DNA of 64,000 nt from positions 1-64,000 of the forward strand of contig CAZBBC010000007.1 in NCBI GenBank assembly GCA_964489835.1. Direction: 5' to 3'. The stretch's first letter is position 1, and each line of letters starts with the position of its first letter. Positions 36,853 to 46,667 of this stretch are shown piece by piece. Position numbers and translations under genes: made by a program. Below the pieces are notes generated by a model. The model saw only the letters and a list, made by a program, of their open reading frames with translations. It was not told the DNA's origin and made no database searches. The DNA comes from CAZBBC01 sp964489835. GTDB lineage: Bacteria; Calditrichota; Calditrichia; JAJRVZ01.

Positions 36853-37272
36853 TTAATTACTTAACTTCCATTTATTAGCATTTGACATCATTATCGTCAA
36901 CATTCGACATATATGATCATACTCATCTTTAAGGTTCTCAAAATGCTTCTTTTCCAAATATTCACAATTAAAAGCGAAATGGAGCCAAACCTCAGTTTCA
37001 GCAGATTCACTATCCGCATCACTTAATTTGCTGATAAAATGGGCTGGATATCGTCTTTTTAGCCAAGCTTCTGCAATATTACTACAGACCGAACGTGATG
37101 CGCGTCTGATTTGATCTGTCAGAGAATACCTCTCTTCAGCAGGCCATTTTCTTGATAAATTATATATTAGCATTGCTGATTTAAAAGCTATTCTGAATAC
37201 TTCCAAATCATAATAACTAAGCGCGAGCCTTGACACCTTTTTAGAATTGTGCATTTTATGATGTTCTTTCAT
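36853..37272 (-). CDS. Four-helix-bundle protein embedded in the hdr cluster
   Basis: About 139 residues from the internal ATG; the frame is open to 37368 but that part looks spurious. YYDLEVFRIAFKSAMLIYNL, TDQIRRASRSVCSNIAEAWL and the EYDHICRMLTIMMSNANKW end are typical of the 23S intervening-sequence/four-helix-bundle family. It belongs to the same broad family as 7990-8346 but another subgroup. It sits between the larger hdrA and mvhD and is bordered on both sides by GAGCGTT-type repeats, suggesting insertion into the operon. Function unknown. No strong ribosome site. Confidence 0.8.
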   Translation of the reverse strand: MKEHHKMHNSKKVSRLALSYYDLEVFRIAFKSAMLIYNLSRKWPAEERYSLTDQIRRASRSVCSNIAEAWLKRRYPAHFISKLSDADSESAETEVWLHFAFNCEYLEKKHFENLKDEYDHICRMLTIMMSNANKWKLSN

Positions 37273-37317
37273 TTTGTCAAAGAGAATCCCGTAAACATCT
37301 CTTCCTGTTTCACGCGC

Positions 37318-37445
37318 TACACACCACGCGTAACGCTTCACAAGATTGCTATGCACATTCAATGCCAATGTCTAAGATCAATATCTCTTCTCGTAAAACG
37401 TTCTACGCATCACGCTCTACGCTTTACGCCCCACGCCCTACGAAA
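37318..37445. repeat. CACGC/TCTACGC repeat stretch
   Basis: Runs such as CTACGCATCACGCTCTACGC and TTTACGCCCCACGCCCTACG, related to the GAGCGTT stretch at 36755 in inverse sense, border the four-helix-bundle gene. Confidence 0.5.
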
Positions 37446-37449
37446 TACA

Positions 37450-40400
37450 CTATTCGATTAAAAACGCCTCCAGCATCGATTCAATTTGCTCGTCGCGAAA
37501 ATGATGAATATCAATCGCACCGGTTGGACAATACGTTGAACAGGTACCACAACCTTCACATAGTGCTTCATTTACTTCGGCTACCATAACCGTGCCACTA
37601 TCTGTCAGTTTTATGGCCCCATATTCACAGACATCCACACAGGTTCCGCATCCCCGGCAGAGTTCCTTCTGTACATAGGAAGTGATCGGCTCCATCCAAA
37701 TGGTGGCGCGGGATAATAAGGCATCAACTTTCGCTGCTACGGCATTGGCCTGGGCGATTGAATCTGCAATATCTTTAGGACCCTGGGCACAACCGGCAAT
37801 AAATACGCCCTGGATGTTTGTTTCCACCGGTCCGAACTTGGGGTGTTTTTCCATTAAAAAACCGTCCATACCAACCGGAACTTTTATAAATTTTTGGATT
37901 TCCTCTATCGATTTTACCGCCGGCCGCATGCCCACTGAAAGTACGAGAAGATCACAGGGAATTTCAATATCTGCCTGAAGAACAGAATCAGTGAAATGTA
38001 TGGCTTCCAACAGTTCGCTGCCGATAAGGCGGGGCTCATTTTCCGGTTTGAAACGGATAAAAGTAACTCCCCGTTCTCTTGCCTCACGATACATCGTCTC
38101 CGCTTCATGGTGATAAACACGAATATCGCGGTTAAAAATGGTCACATGAACACCCATTTTGCGCAGGTCAATGGCCTGTTTAATAGCTGCCTGACAACAG
38201 TATCTGGAGCATTCAGGAATGCCTTCGGCACCTCTGGAACCAACACACTGGATATAGGCCACATGCTGGACCGGTTTTCCTTCAAAGAGTGGTTTTTTTG
38301 CTGATGGAAACCATTTCTCCATTTCCATATTGGTGATGACATTCGGGAATTTCAGAAATCCAAATTCCCCCTCATTCGGTTGATACATTTGGAATCCCGT
38401 TGCCAACACAATCGCTCCTGATTCTAAAGGGGGAGGAGCTATCTGACCATCATGTGGCTTAAGTTTCACTTTAAAATTTCCGACATAACCACTGATCTCA
38501 GCAATCGTAGTCTGTGTGAATATTTTAATATCCCGCTCGTAAATTTCTTTCAATTTATCCTGGATCAAGGATTCACCCGGTTTTCCACTGGGATATATTG
38601 AATGCAGCTGTTTGGTCGTACCACCGAGATGCTCATCTCGTTCAACTACAATGACATTATAATCACGCCGGGCCAGTTGAATTGCCGTTTCCAATCCGGC
38701 AATACCGCCGCCGATAACCAGAACATTATGGCCAATTTCCATCTCTTTTGGTTCTAATGGTTCCAGTTTACGTGCTCGTGCAACCGCCATGCGAATCAAA
38801 TCTTTAGCTTTATCTGTTGCCGCTCCCGGGTCTTGCTGATGTACCCATGAACAATGGTCACGGATATTAGCCATTTCAAACAAATACGGATTAAGTCCTA
38901 TACTGCGTAGGGTTTCACGAAAAATCGGCTCATGGGTCCGAGGCGTACAAGCAGCGATTACCACACGATTTAGTTTATTTTCCAGCACTTTCTCTTGAAT
39001 GCTCCGTTGCGTGCTTTCAGAACAGGCAAATAATAAATCTTCGGAGTAGACGACATGTTCCAATTGGGTGGCATAGGTCTTCAGTTGTCCAACATCGATA
39101 ACACCGGCAATATTCGAGCCGCAGTGGCATACAAATACACCAATGCGCAGCGGACCTCCATAATCATAATCCGGTATTTCCTCTTTAATATCAGGTAGCT
39201 TATGTGCTGTCAGATATTGTGAAGCACGAATGGCTGTACCAGAAGCCTCGGCGATGGAATCGGTAATATCCTTTGGTCCGGTGGAACATCCGCAGAGAAA
39301 TACACCCTCACGGGTAGCGCTTATCGGTTCACCACAGGAATCAGCGGGAGAGAAGAAACCACGCTTATCGGTTTTAATACCCAGTATTTTTGCCAGATCA
39401 TGAGATCCTGTGGCAGGGACCAGTGCTTCGGAGAGGATAACCATTTCGGTACGAATACGATCGGTCTTGCCCGTATCCACATTTTCTGATAGAATGATCA
39501 GGTCTCCTGATTGGGGATCCTCTTCAACCCGTGATGGTTTTCCCTTCACAAAATTAACGTTTGCTTCGTGCATCGCACGGTAATAGAATTGTTCAAATCC
39601 TTTACCAAAGGCACGGATGTCTATATAAAAAACATCGATTTGTGCGGATGGATTTGCTTCCCGGATCAGAAGGGCGCTTTTCATCGCATTCATACAGCAA
39701 ATCCGGCTGCAGTAAGGTATATCCCGGTGAATACAACGTGAACCGACACATTGAATAAAGGAGATATGATTGGGTTCTTTTTCGTCGGTAAAACGCAGCA
39801 GTTTTCCTGCAGTGGGACCGCCCGGGCTGAGTAGTCTTTCTAGCTCAATACTATTTACGACATTCTGAAAACGGGTATAGCCATATTCACTGGCTTCTCT
39901 CGGATCATAATAGTCGATACCGGTGGCGCAAATGACCGCTCCAACCTCTAAATCAACGATCTCGTCCGGCATGTCCAGATCAATGCAGTTTTTCTGACAC
40001 GCCTCCATACATTTTCCGCAGGCGATCGGGTTTGTTCCCAGACAATCCTCGGCATTTCGCACATAAGCCGAGGGCACGGCCTGGGCAAAGGGTGAGAAAA
40101 TAGCCCGCCGCAGAGCAAGACCTTCATCAAATTCATTGGGTTGAAGAATGGGGCAAACACTGGCACATTCACCGCAGGCGGTACATTCACTTTCATCGAC
40201 AAAGCGGGCTTTGCGAACGACTTTTACCTTAAAGTTGCCCGGTTTACCTTTGAGCGCCACTACCTCTGAATTTGTGAGCAGTTTAATATTGGGATGTCGA
40301 CCGACATCCATCATCTTCGGCCCTAAAATTCATATGGCGCAATCCATGCTGGGAAATGTTTTATCCAGCTTGGCCATTGTACCGCCGATACTTGGCTGGC

Positions 40401-40515
40401 GTTCCACCAGATATACCTGGAACTGAGCACCGGCCAGATCCAGCGCTGCCTGAATACCGGCAATACCCCCACCGATTATTAAGGCGCCTTTCGGGCCATT
40501 CGCTACACTCGCCAT
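37450..40515 (-). CDS. hdrA: Large HdrA (two HdrA-like modules), probable selenoprotein (in-frame UGA)
   Basis: 1021 residues with one UGA at 40332-40330 (residue 62). First module: FAD motif LIIGGGIAGIQAALDLAG and MDCAI-U-ILGPKM. Ferredoxin motifs CTACGECASVCP and CLGTNPIACGKCMEACQKNC follow. A second HdrA-like module starts near residue 390 (LRIGVFVCHCGSNIAG, then VLVIGGGIAGLETAIQLARR) and lacks the Cys/Sec equivalent (LHSIYPSGKPGES). Two C-terminal ferredoxins, CRGCGTCVDVCEYG and CEGCGTCSTYCP, end it. AGGAG precedes the ATG by four bases. The gene follows korC by 50 bases, so Kor-made ferredoxin is a likely electron source. Confidence 0.85.
40292..40309 (-). promoter_or_regulatory. Candidate bacterial SECIS of the large hdrA gene
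   Basis: A perfect GGATGTC/GACATCC stem with GGUC loop, starting 27 bases after UGA, identical to the one at 33994-34011. Flanking codons differ between the two genes while the hairpin is unchanged. Confidence 0.65.
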
Positions 40516-40565
40516 TTATCTCCTGACATTTTAAGGTGAATAAAAATGTTATCGATTATCTGGGT

Positions 40566-41138
40566 TTACTCCTTTACTTTTGCAGCTTTTGTATCAATCA
40601 GCCTTTTTCCATATTCAAAACCTGTATCGAACGCTTTTAAATTCATTTCTTCTGTACCCGGTGGAACGGATGTTTCAACCGCTTTGCGTGCTGCTTCATA
40701 AGATGTAATACCGGTTGTTGCAGCAAAGAATCCTACCGTAATGATATTCATCACGATTTTCCGGCCCATCTCTTCCGCAAGACGTGTGGCCGGAATGGCA
40801 AACATCTTTATTTTTTTTGACACCTTTTCCGGATGAACCAGATCTTTTTCAATCAACATGATACCACCTGGCTTAAGCTCCCCACCGAATTTATCAAAAG
40901 CATCACGGGAGAGAACGATCGAAATATCCGGTTGAACCAGGTACGGATAAAGTATCTGAGATTGCGAAATAAGCAACTGCGCCGAACAGGAACTGCCTCT
41001 TGCTTCCGGTCCGAAACTCTGAATAAGTGTCGAAAATTTATCATCATAAATGGCCGCTGCCTTACCGATTATATAGCCGGCCAGGATAATTCCCTGACCG
41101 CCAAATCCGGCAATACGGATCTCAATGTTCTTTTTCAT
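40566..41138 (-). CDS. korC: 2-oxoacid:ferredoxin oxidoreductase gamma subunit (KorC-like), set 1
   Basis: 190 residues. IRIAGFGGQGIILAGYIIGK is the family start, followed by FGPEARGSSCSAQLLIS and a C-terminal YEAARKAVETSVPPGTEEMN. The subunit completes the four-part Kor complex that oxidises 2-oxoacids with CoA and ferredoxin. It overlaps korB by 17 bases and precedes the large hdrA, so the two systems are probably co-expressed. Confidence 0.93.
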   Translation of the reverse strand: MKKNIEIRIAGFGGQGIILAGYIIGKAAAIYDDKFSTLIQSFGPEARGSSCSAQLLISQSQILYPYLVQPDISIVLSRDAFDKFGGELKPGGIMLIEKDLVHPEKVSKKIKMFAIPATRLAEEMGRKIVMNIITVGFFAATTGITSYEAARKAVETSVPPGTEEMNLKAFDTGFEYGKRLIDTKAAKVKE

Positions 41139-42054
41139 CTTCTACTCCGTACGGTTTGAATTTATCTCCCAATCTGCCCTTCATATATTTATTATATCCA
41201 TCCAAATAACAGGATCTATCGATATCAATAAATTTTCCAACTTTTATTTTACTCTGGAAGGTGATATCGACATCCTTGGGATCAGCCCCATGGGAAATGA
41301 TTGAATTATCATGATAAAATTTCATTAAATCTAATCCGCTTCCCAGTTTATTCTTACGCGCATAAAGCGTAGTGCAGGGACAAATAACTTCAACAAAGGA
41401 GAAACCCTTTTTTTGCATGGCTTCGGTCATTGAGGTTGTCAAACGCCGGACGTGTAATGCTGTCCATCGGGCAACATACACCGCCCCGCAGGAAGCAACC
41501 AATTTCGGCAAATTAAAAGGATTTTCGTAACTTCCGTATGGAGCTGTTGTGGCGATGGCCGTCTTGGGTGTGGTTGGTGCTACCTGCCCTCCGGTCATGG
41601 CATAAATAAAATTATTAATACAGATTATCGTGAGATCTATATTACGGCGGGCTGTGTGAATCAAATGGTTACCGCCGATGGAGGACAGATCTCCATCACC
41701 ACTGAGCACAACAACTTTCAGGCGTGGATTGGCCAGCTTTAAGCCAACCGCAAATGGAATTGCCCGGCCATGCGTCGTATGAAAGGAATCCTGTTTAATG
41801 TATCCGGAGATACGCCCACTGCAGCCAATTCCGGAGACCACACATACATCATTCCGCTCAAAACCGGTCTTTTTAAGCGCTTCGATAAAGCAAGTAACAA
41901 CCGTACCGATCCCACAGGTTGAGCACCAGATATGCGGGATCCGGTCCATGCGTAACCAGGCTTCCAACGGATGATGCTCCATCTCTGGCTGTTCCGTTGT
42001 CTTTTTCCTTGTTTTTGTTTTTTCAATAACCTTTTCCATTGTATCTACCTTCAT
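41122..42054 (-). CDS. korB: 2-oxoacid:ferredoxin oxidoreductase beta subunit (KorB-like), set 1
   Basis: 310 residues. Iron-sulfur ligands lie in WCSTCGIG, and the thiamine-diphosphate site is GDGDLSSIGGNHLIHTARRN ending in the NNFIYAMTGGQVAPTTP loop. The N-terminal 30 residues are charged and extra to the set 2 copy. Its ATG overlaps the korA stop (four bases). Set 1 and set 2 beta subunits differ enough to be old paralogues rather than recent copies. The substrate is most likely 2-oxoglutarate but could be a branched-chain 2-oxoacid. Confidence 0.93.
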   Translation of the reverse strand: MKVDTMEKVIEKTKTRKKTTEQPEMEHHPLEAWLRMDRIPHIWCSTCGIGTVVTCFIEALKKTGFERNDVCVVSGIGCSGRISGYIKQDSFHTTHGRAIPFAVGLKLANPRLKVVVLSGDGDLSSIGGNHLIHTARRNIDLTIICINNFIYAMTGGQVAPTTPKTAIATTAPYGSYENPFNLPKLVASCGAVYVARWTALHVRRLTTSMTEAMQKKGFSFVEVICPCTTLYARKNKLGSGLDLMKFYHDNSIISHGADPKDVDITFQSKIKVGKFIDIDRSCYLDGYNKYMKGRLGDKFKPYGVEDEKEH

Positions 42055-43211
42055 TTATATGCCTCCTGGATGGCCTTGAGAATAGTCTCTGGTTCATGAA
42101 CAGTCCCGCCACCGTGGGGGACCAGAATAGATTTACAATTACCGGCAGCACAGCGCTCAACTTCCAGCACCATTTGCCCGTAATTCATTTCAGGAACTAC
42201 AAATGCTTTCACCTTTTTCGCCAGTTCCCGTATTCTTTTCTCGGGGAATGGCCAGATGGTAAGCAATCGTAAACGGCCAATGTTTTTCAATCCGCTTTCT
42301 TCTGCCATCTGAATCGCGCGCAGGGCGACACGGGAAGTAATACCGTAGGAAATAACAATAACCTCCGCTTTTTCTATATTCTCTTCCTCGGTTATAATGA
42401 TATCGTCAGCATTTTTTTGGATTTTATCGATAATGCGATGCACACACTTTTCCTGGGTCTTCCAGTCCATTATCGGATAACCCTTTTCATCATGTGTCAA
42501 TCCGGTGACGTGAAAGAAATATCCATCCCCGGCTTTTACCATATCCGGTACCAGACTCTCCCCATACTCATAGGGCAAATAGTCTTCCGGTTTCTTTTTT
42601 GTATATTTTCTGATATCAACTTCAATATCATTCGCCGGGGGGATCACTACCTTTTCCGTCATATGCCCGACGCACTCATCCATCATAAAAAATACCGGTA
42701 CTCTGTACTTTTCGGCAAGATTAAAGGCAGTGATCGTTAAATCAAAACATTCTTGAGGAGAATTAGGACAAAGGGCAATTATTTCATAGTCACCGTGGGA
42801 TCCCCACCGCGCCTGCATTAGATCCGCCTGGCCGGGTAAAGTTGGTAAACCTGTCGAAGGACCACCCCTTTGCACATTTACAACCACACAAGGTGTTTCC
42901 AACATAGCGCCAAGACCAATATTTTCCATCATCAATGAGAATCCCGGACCGGAAGTAACAGTCATAGATTTCACTCCGGTCCATGAGGCGCCCAGTATAG
43001 CGGCCATAGAGGCGATCTCATCCTCCATCTGGATAAAAAAACCACCGACCAGGGGGAATCTTTCGGAAATTCTTTCCGCCACTTCTGTGGAAGGTGTAAT
43101 CGGATAGCCGGCGAGAAAACGGCAGCCGGCGGCAATCGCCCCTTCTGCACAGGCTTTATCCCCGTCAAGATAATGAGCACCGGTCAAAACACCTACAGGA
43201 TCAGCTTTCAT
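42051..43211 (-). CDS. korA: 2-oxoacid:ferredoxin oxidoreductase alpha subunit (KorA-like), set 1
   Basis: 386 residues. YPITPSTEVAERISERF and TVTSGPGFSLMMENIGLGAM followed by VNVQRGGPSTGLPTLPGQAD are hallmark segments; the C-terminal domain contains RLRLLTIWPFPEKRIREL. I placed the start at 43211, seven bases after AAGGAG; the start at 43229 lacks one. The gene overlaps korD by 11 bases (within TATGAAAGCTGA). Part of korDABC, set 1. Confidence 0.93.
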   Translation of the reverse strand: MKADPVGVLTGAHYLDGDKACAEGAIAAGCRFLAGYPITPSTEVAERISERFPLVGGFFIQMEDEIASMAAILGASWTGVKSMTVTSGPGFSLMMENIGLGAMLETPCVVVNVQRGGPSTGLPTLPGQADLMQARWGSHGDYEIIALCPNSPQECFDLTITAFNLAEKYRVPVFFMMDECVGHMTEKVVIPPANDIEVDIRKYTKKKPEDYLPYEYGESLVPDMVKAGDGYFFHVTGLTHDEKGYPIMDWKTQEKCVHRIIDKIQKNADDIIITEEENIEKAEVIVISYGITSRVALRAIQMAEESGLKNIGRLRLLTIWPFPEKRIRELAKKVKAFVVPEMNYGQMVLEVERCAAGNCKSILVPHGGGTVHEPETILKAIQEAYK

Positions 43212-43482
43212 AGGCAGGCTCCTTTTCATCTTTTAAAACAACATAAATAGCAAACTCCGGACAGAGCATTTCACATAATTGACAATGGACACATTCCTTC
43301 GGATTGTTTACAATTGGTGGATGATATCCTTTTGAATTAAAATCATCCGAAAGTTCCAGAATATCCTTCGGACAATATTCCACGCAAAAACTGCAACCTT
43401 TGCATCTTTCCCTTATAATATGTACTTCACCGGTAGGAATTTTAACGCGGTCAATGTCCAAGGGTGTACGCCAATATTTCAT
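43201..43482 (-). CDS. korD: 2-oxoacid:ferredoxin oxidoreductase delta subunit (KorD, 2[4Fe-4S] ferredoxin), set 1
   Basis: 93 residues with two [4Fe-4S] motifs, CKGCSFCVEYCP and CVHCQLCEMLCP. Residues 1-20 are a short lead-in. It is the first gene of korDABC set 1, and GGGGGATCC precedes the ATG. It passes electrons from the thiamine enzyme to ferredoxin. Confidence 0.92.
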   Translation of the reverse strand: MKYWRTPLDIDRVKIPTGEVHIIRERCKGCSFCVEYCPKDILELSDDFNSKGYHPPIVNNPKECVHCQLCEMLCPEFAIYVVLKDEKEPAYES

Positions 43483-44359
43483 GGATCCCCCATTGGTTAG
43501 AAGAAATTTTGTGATTTATGCTAATAATCACCGAAAGGCATTTGAAATAAAAATGTACAAACTGGCAAATCACAAGAACTGTTCAGTTTAGCCTGTGAAA
43601 TGGAGAAGAAAGTGTCAATGGAGAAGGAATTAGCGTGTGAATTGTTCAGTATTCGATCAGGAATGTATCGAAATCAAGACCGTCATCGTATTCGGAGCCG
43701 CTGTTAAGCGGATCAGCCGGTTCAGAAGGTATAAAACCATCTCTACAACCTACTATCCTTAAACGAGTTAAGACAAGTATGAATCCGAGTATTTTGAAAT
43801 AATATAGTGCATATTGATTCAATAGTCAATTTGTTTGTTTTTCATTCTTGAATCAATAATAGCAGGGAATTTCTCAAATACTCCCGGAATTCATGGGTGA
43901 ATTTTCGTTCCACCGCAATCCCTTCCGGTGATAAATTGTATCTCTCCAGACATTCAACTTATTTATCCTCCCGGCGCCCCGGATGATTACTACTACCAGA
44001 CCAGGGTTTATCAGCTCGGGGATTTAAACAATATTTTATATTTTTTGTGGATTTCACTTAATTAACGGCGTATATTGAACACCGGTTATCACCCCCATAC
44101 AATATAGACTCAACGGTATCTTGATCCGGTTACAACCGTCTCGCCAATCCCTATTGAATCTGAACTACTTTTGCTCTTAAAACAGCTGTAAATACTTTGA
44201 TTGTTTTGAATAATTGATTTCGTTCTCTAGGCCTCCCGATGGACGAATAACAACCAATTATGCGTTGTTGGCTGTCCGCCAGGGGCCTTAAATGATTTTA
44301 GCGGTATCAAACACCTATTCAATTTGACCTTTCTTTGAAATAATTTTAAGGAGACTGTC
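43483..44359. other. Intergenic region between kor set 1 and acetyltransferase
   Basis: About 880 bases with no strong gene. A possible small reading frame lies at 43646-43822 (separate entry). The rest is AT-rich and includes presumed promoters for korD (leftward) and the acetyltransferase (rightward), but I cannot name -35/-10 boxes with confidence. Confidence 0.4.
43646..43822 (-). CDS. Possible small lipoprotein-like ORF
   Basis: 58 codons from TTG: a hydrophobic stretch (KILGFILVLTRLRIVGC) ends in Cys, followed by an acidic tail (PADPLNSGSEYDDGLDFDTF). This layout resembles a tiny lipoprotein or the start of a truncated one. The TTG start, lack of a clear ribosome site and basic residues inside the hydrophobic part weaken it. 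Confidence 0.3.
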   Translation of the reverse strand: MNQYALYYFKILGFILVLTRLRIVGCRDGFIPSEPADPLNSGSEYDDGLDFDTFLIEY

Positions 44360-44947
44360 ATGGACGAATATCCTAAAGAAATTACCTTAAAAAGCGGTAA
44401 AGAATTGATCATACGCCTTCTAACAGAAAATGACATGGATAATCTTATTAATTTTTTTCAGTCTTTACCAGCACAGGATCGCATGTACTTAAGAGCGGAT
44501 GTTACGAAAAAGGAAAATATCGAAAAAAGATTTGGCAACTTGAATTATGATCTGGTTTATCCGGTGCTTGTCCTTGATCATAACAGAATCGTCGCTATCG
44601 GGACCTTATTTCGGGCCGAGTTCGGCTGGACCAGGCATCTGGGTGAGATCAGAGTGGTGGTAGCACCGGACTTTCAGAGACAGGGTTTATGCACAATATT
44701 AACCCGCGAAATATTCTTCCAGGCCCTGAAAACTGATCTCTACAAAATTCAAGCAGAAATGATGGAAAATCAGGTTGCTGCGATCAATGCTTTTGAACGT
44801 CTGGGATTTAAAAAAGAAACGGTCCTCAGGAAACACGTGACCGATATTGACGGCAACAGAGCGAATCTTGTGATTATGAGTCTTGATATCCAGGAAATGT
44901 GGTATCTGATGGAAGATTTTGTTCGCGGACAATTTTATGTCACATGA
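44360..44947 (+). CDS. GNAT family N-acetyltransferase
   Basis: 195 residues. Acetyl-CoA motif A is visible as GEIRVVVAPDFQRQGLCTIL, with a motif B region INAFERLGFKKETVLRKHV. The frame starts EITLKSGKELIIRLLTENDM, typical of this group. AAGGAG lies six bases before the ATG. The substrate is unknown. It stands between the two kor sets and may be co-transcribed with the next gene 120 bases downstream. Confidence 0.88.
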   Translation: MDEYPKEITLKSGKELIIRLLTENDMDNLINFFQSLPAQDRMYLRADVTKKENIEKRFGNLNYDLVYPVLVLDHNRIVAIGTLFRAEFGWTRHLGEIRVVVAPDFQRQGLCTILTREIFFQALKTDLYKIQAEMMENQVAAINAFERLGFKKETVLRKHVTDIDGNRANLVIMSLDIQEMWYLMEDFVRGQFYVT

Positions 44948-44976
44948 TTTGATATACGGTATTTTCAAGCTCTGTT

Positions 44977-45035
44977 AATCGCCCGACCGATCCCTGCCCC
45001 CGCCAGAGGCGGGTGGCGCCGAGGTGGAAATACAA
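44977..45035. repeat. GC-rich dispersed repeat family B
   Basis: CCCTGCCCCCGCCAGAGGCG and flanks match, in opposite sense, the segment at 16575-16632 over about 55 bases. It lies between the acetyltransferase and the next gene. Confidence 0.6.
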
Positions 45036-45077
45036 AGTTATTGTTGGTAAAAGTGTAAATAAAAAAGGATGCATGTA

Positions 45078-45857
45078 ATGTATGAAGAAATCAGGAAACC
45101 CAGGCTGTTAAAAGATATCCCTCTCACCCTTATCCGACCCCTGCCAACACTTTATTATGCAAACAAATTTGCCAATCAGGAGATACCGGAAAAGATACAT
45201 CGATCATATCAATCAAATGTAAAATTTCTCAATCAGGCACTACAGATAATCAGTAAATATTTAAAAAATAAAGATTTTGAGTCGCTGGCAAAAGATATTG
45301 ATACCCTCGATGTCCCACCTTCAACCGAAAATATCGATAAAGTCCAAAAATTCAGTATTTCATTAGCTGAATTATGTTCGGACACAAAGACAGCCTTAAG
45401 AGAACAGACACATACAATAAAGACTGCCTTGACAGAGACTTATTCTTCTTTAGTAAAGACGATTCATATACTAGTGATTGATAATTCCCGCGGTACAGAG
45501 GATATTGATAAAATATTAAGTATATTAAAAAACTTTTGTCAATATAATGTGCATCATGTTCAGCCCAATTCACAGGAATATGTTAAATCAGTCATTGAAT
45601 CAGATTTTATTTTGCTTTATTCAACGTCATCCCCCGAAATTCATCAACAGGTGAAATCCTTAAAAACCTATCATCTGCCTGGTATTGCGATGGTACAGTT
45701 CCCGAAAAATACGGATCCGGACAAAGAAACCATTCGACACGGCGCCCAGTTAATTAAGATCGGGTTTCCGGTCTTGTTTAAAATGTTTACACCGATCAGG
45801 ATGTTCACCACGATCGATAAAACCTATATTCAACACCATCTCAAAGGAGATCATTAA
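45078..45857 (+). CDS. Unknown protein with C-terminal receiver/Rossmann-like segment
   Basis: 259 residues from ATG 45078, chosen because AAGG is about nine bases upstream; ATG 45069 is the alternative. Residues about 1-130 are helical and polar. From about 131, IHILVIDNSRGTEDIDKILS through SDFILLYSTSSPEIHQQVKS resembles an alpha/beta doubly wound fold such as a degenerate receiver, but no phospho-acceptor site is clear. No signal peptide. Situated between acetyltransferase and kor set 2. I do not recognise a family. Confidence 0.65.
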   Translation: MYEEIRKPRLLKDIPLTLIRPLPTLYYANKFANQEIPEKIHRSYQSNVKFLNQALQIISKYLKNKDFESLAKDIDTLDVPPSTENIDKVQKFSISLAELCSDTKTALREQTHTIKTALTETYSSLVKTIHILVIDNSRGTEDIDKILSILKNFCQYNVHHVQPNSQEYVKSVIESDFILLYSTSSPEIHQQVKSLKTYHLPGIAMVQFPKNTDPDKETIRHGAQLIKIGFPVLFKMFTPIRMFTTIDKTYIQHHLKGDH

Positions 45858-46432
45858 ACTTACCGGATAAACTTTAATCAATCCTTTTCCTATATCCTTA
45901 TACCTTATACCCTATATCTTATACCCGTAGGCACATCGCAATGCGCCTCTACATTAAACTTAACACCCGAAGTTCGGGTATTACGCTTTAGGACAAACGC
46001 TCTTCCCTCTTCACCTTTCTCTCTTCGCATTACGCTCTACGCCTCACGATCAAGGTCGCGGCACGCTCGCAACCCTACCTGCACTGGGATCTTTTTCGGT
46101 AAAATTTCAGTTATAATAACTTATTATTAAAAAAACAGTTAAAACTTGTTTGGCAATAAAAAAAAGAATTGTTAAATTTGTTAATAAGTTAAGATAATTG
46201 ATTCTATATTAATTTGTGTCGGTAATATTAAAGGCCGCGTATGGATCTAGATTGCAGGGTTGAAGAAAAAAGTTATTCATTTCAGTTCTTCGTTCTTTAT
46301 TTTTTCTTGCGCTATATTACGCTTAAAATCGTTTAAGTCCATAACGGTTCACCACACAAATCAATGACGAATAAAGAATATAGATATAAACCCGTTAAAA
46401 TAAATGATTTTCATGCCTGAGAAGGGGGATCA
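45858..46432. repeat. Gap with repeat family C modules; upstream region of kor set 2
   Basis: Bases 45890-46080 hold TATACC runs, AGGCACATCGCAATGCGCCT and CACGATCAAGGTCGCGGCAC. From 46100 the DNA is AT-rich and probably carries the promoter of korD set 2. No gene seen. Confidence 0.55.
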
Positions 46433-46654
46433 ATGAATCAAAAGGCCAGTGTGATCATTAATGAATCCTGGTGCAAAGGATGCGAAATCTGCGTCGATAT
46501 TTGTCCCCGTAAGGTTCTTGTAATGCAGGATTTTGTTGCTAAGGTTGTAGATATTGACCAGTGTACCGGTTGTATGATGTGTGAATTGCTGTGCCCTGAT
46601 TTTGCCATTGTGGTTCATCCACCGGAAAGAAAGAAAAAAACCGTAACGGATTAA
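46433..46654 (+). CDS. korD: 2-oxoacid:ferredoxin oxidoreductase delta subunit (KorD), set 2
   Basis: 73 residues, two [4Fe-4S] motifs CKGCEICVDICPRKV and CTGCMMCELLCPDFA. It is shorter than set 1 korD and lacks that protein's 20-residue lead-in. GAAGGGGG lies close before the ATG. First gene of the plus-strand korDABC. Confidence 0.92.
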   Translation: MNQKASVIINESWCKGCEICVDICPRKVLVMQDFVAKVVDIDQCTGCMMCELLCPDFAIVVHPPERKKKTVTD

Positions 46655-46667
46655 GGAGTTAAATCTA

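Noticed and set aside
32163..40515. Treating the hdrA open frames as separate genes or as pseudogenes (starts at 34016 and 40314)
   Set aside because: The frames on each side of UGA match, the site is the known Cys/Sec column of HdrA, and both genes show the same hairpin. A start at the internal ATG would remove the first FAD motif.
44227..44436. Minus-strand 69-codon frame opposite the acetyltransferase start
   Set aside because: Antisense to a well-supported gene with its own ribosome site; no motif.
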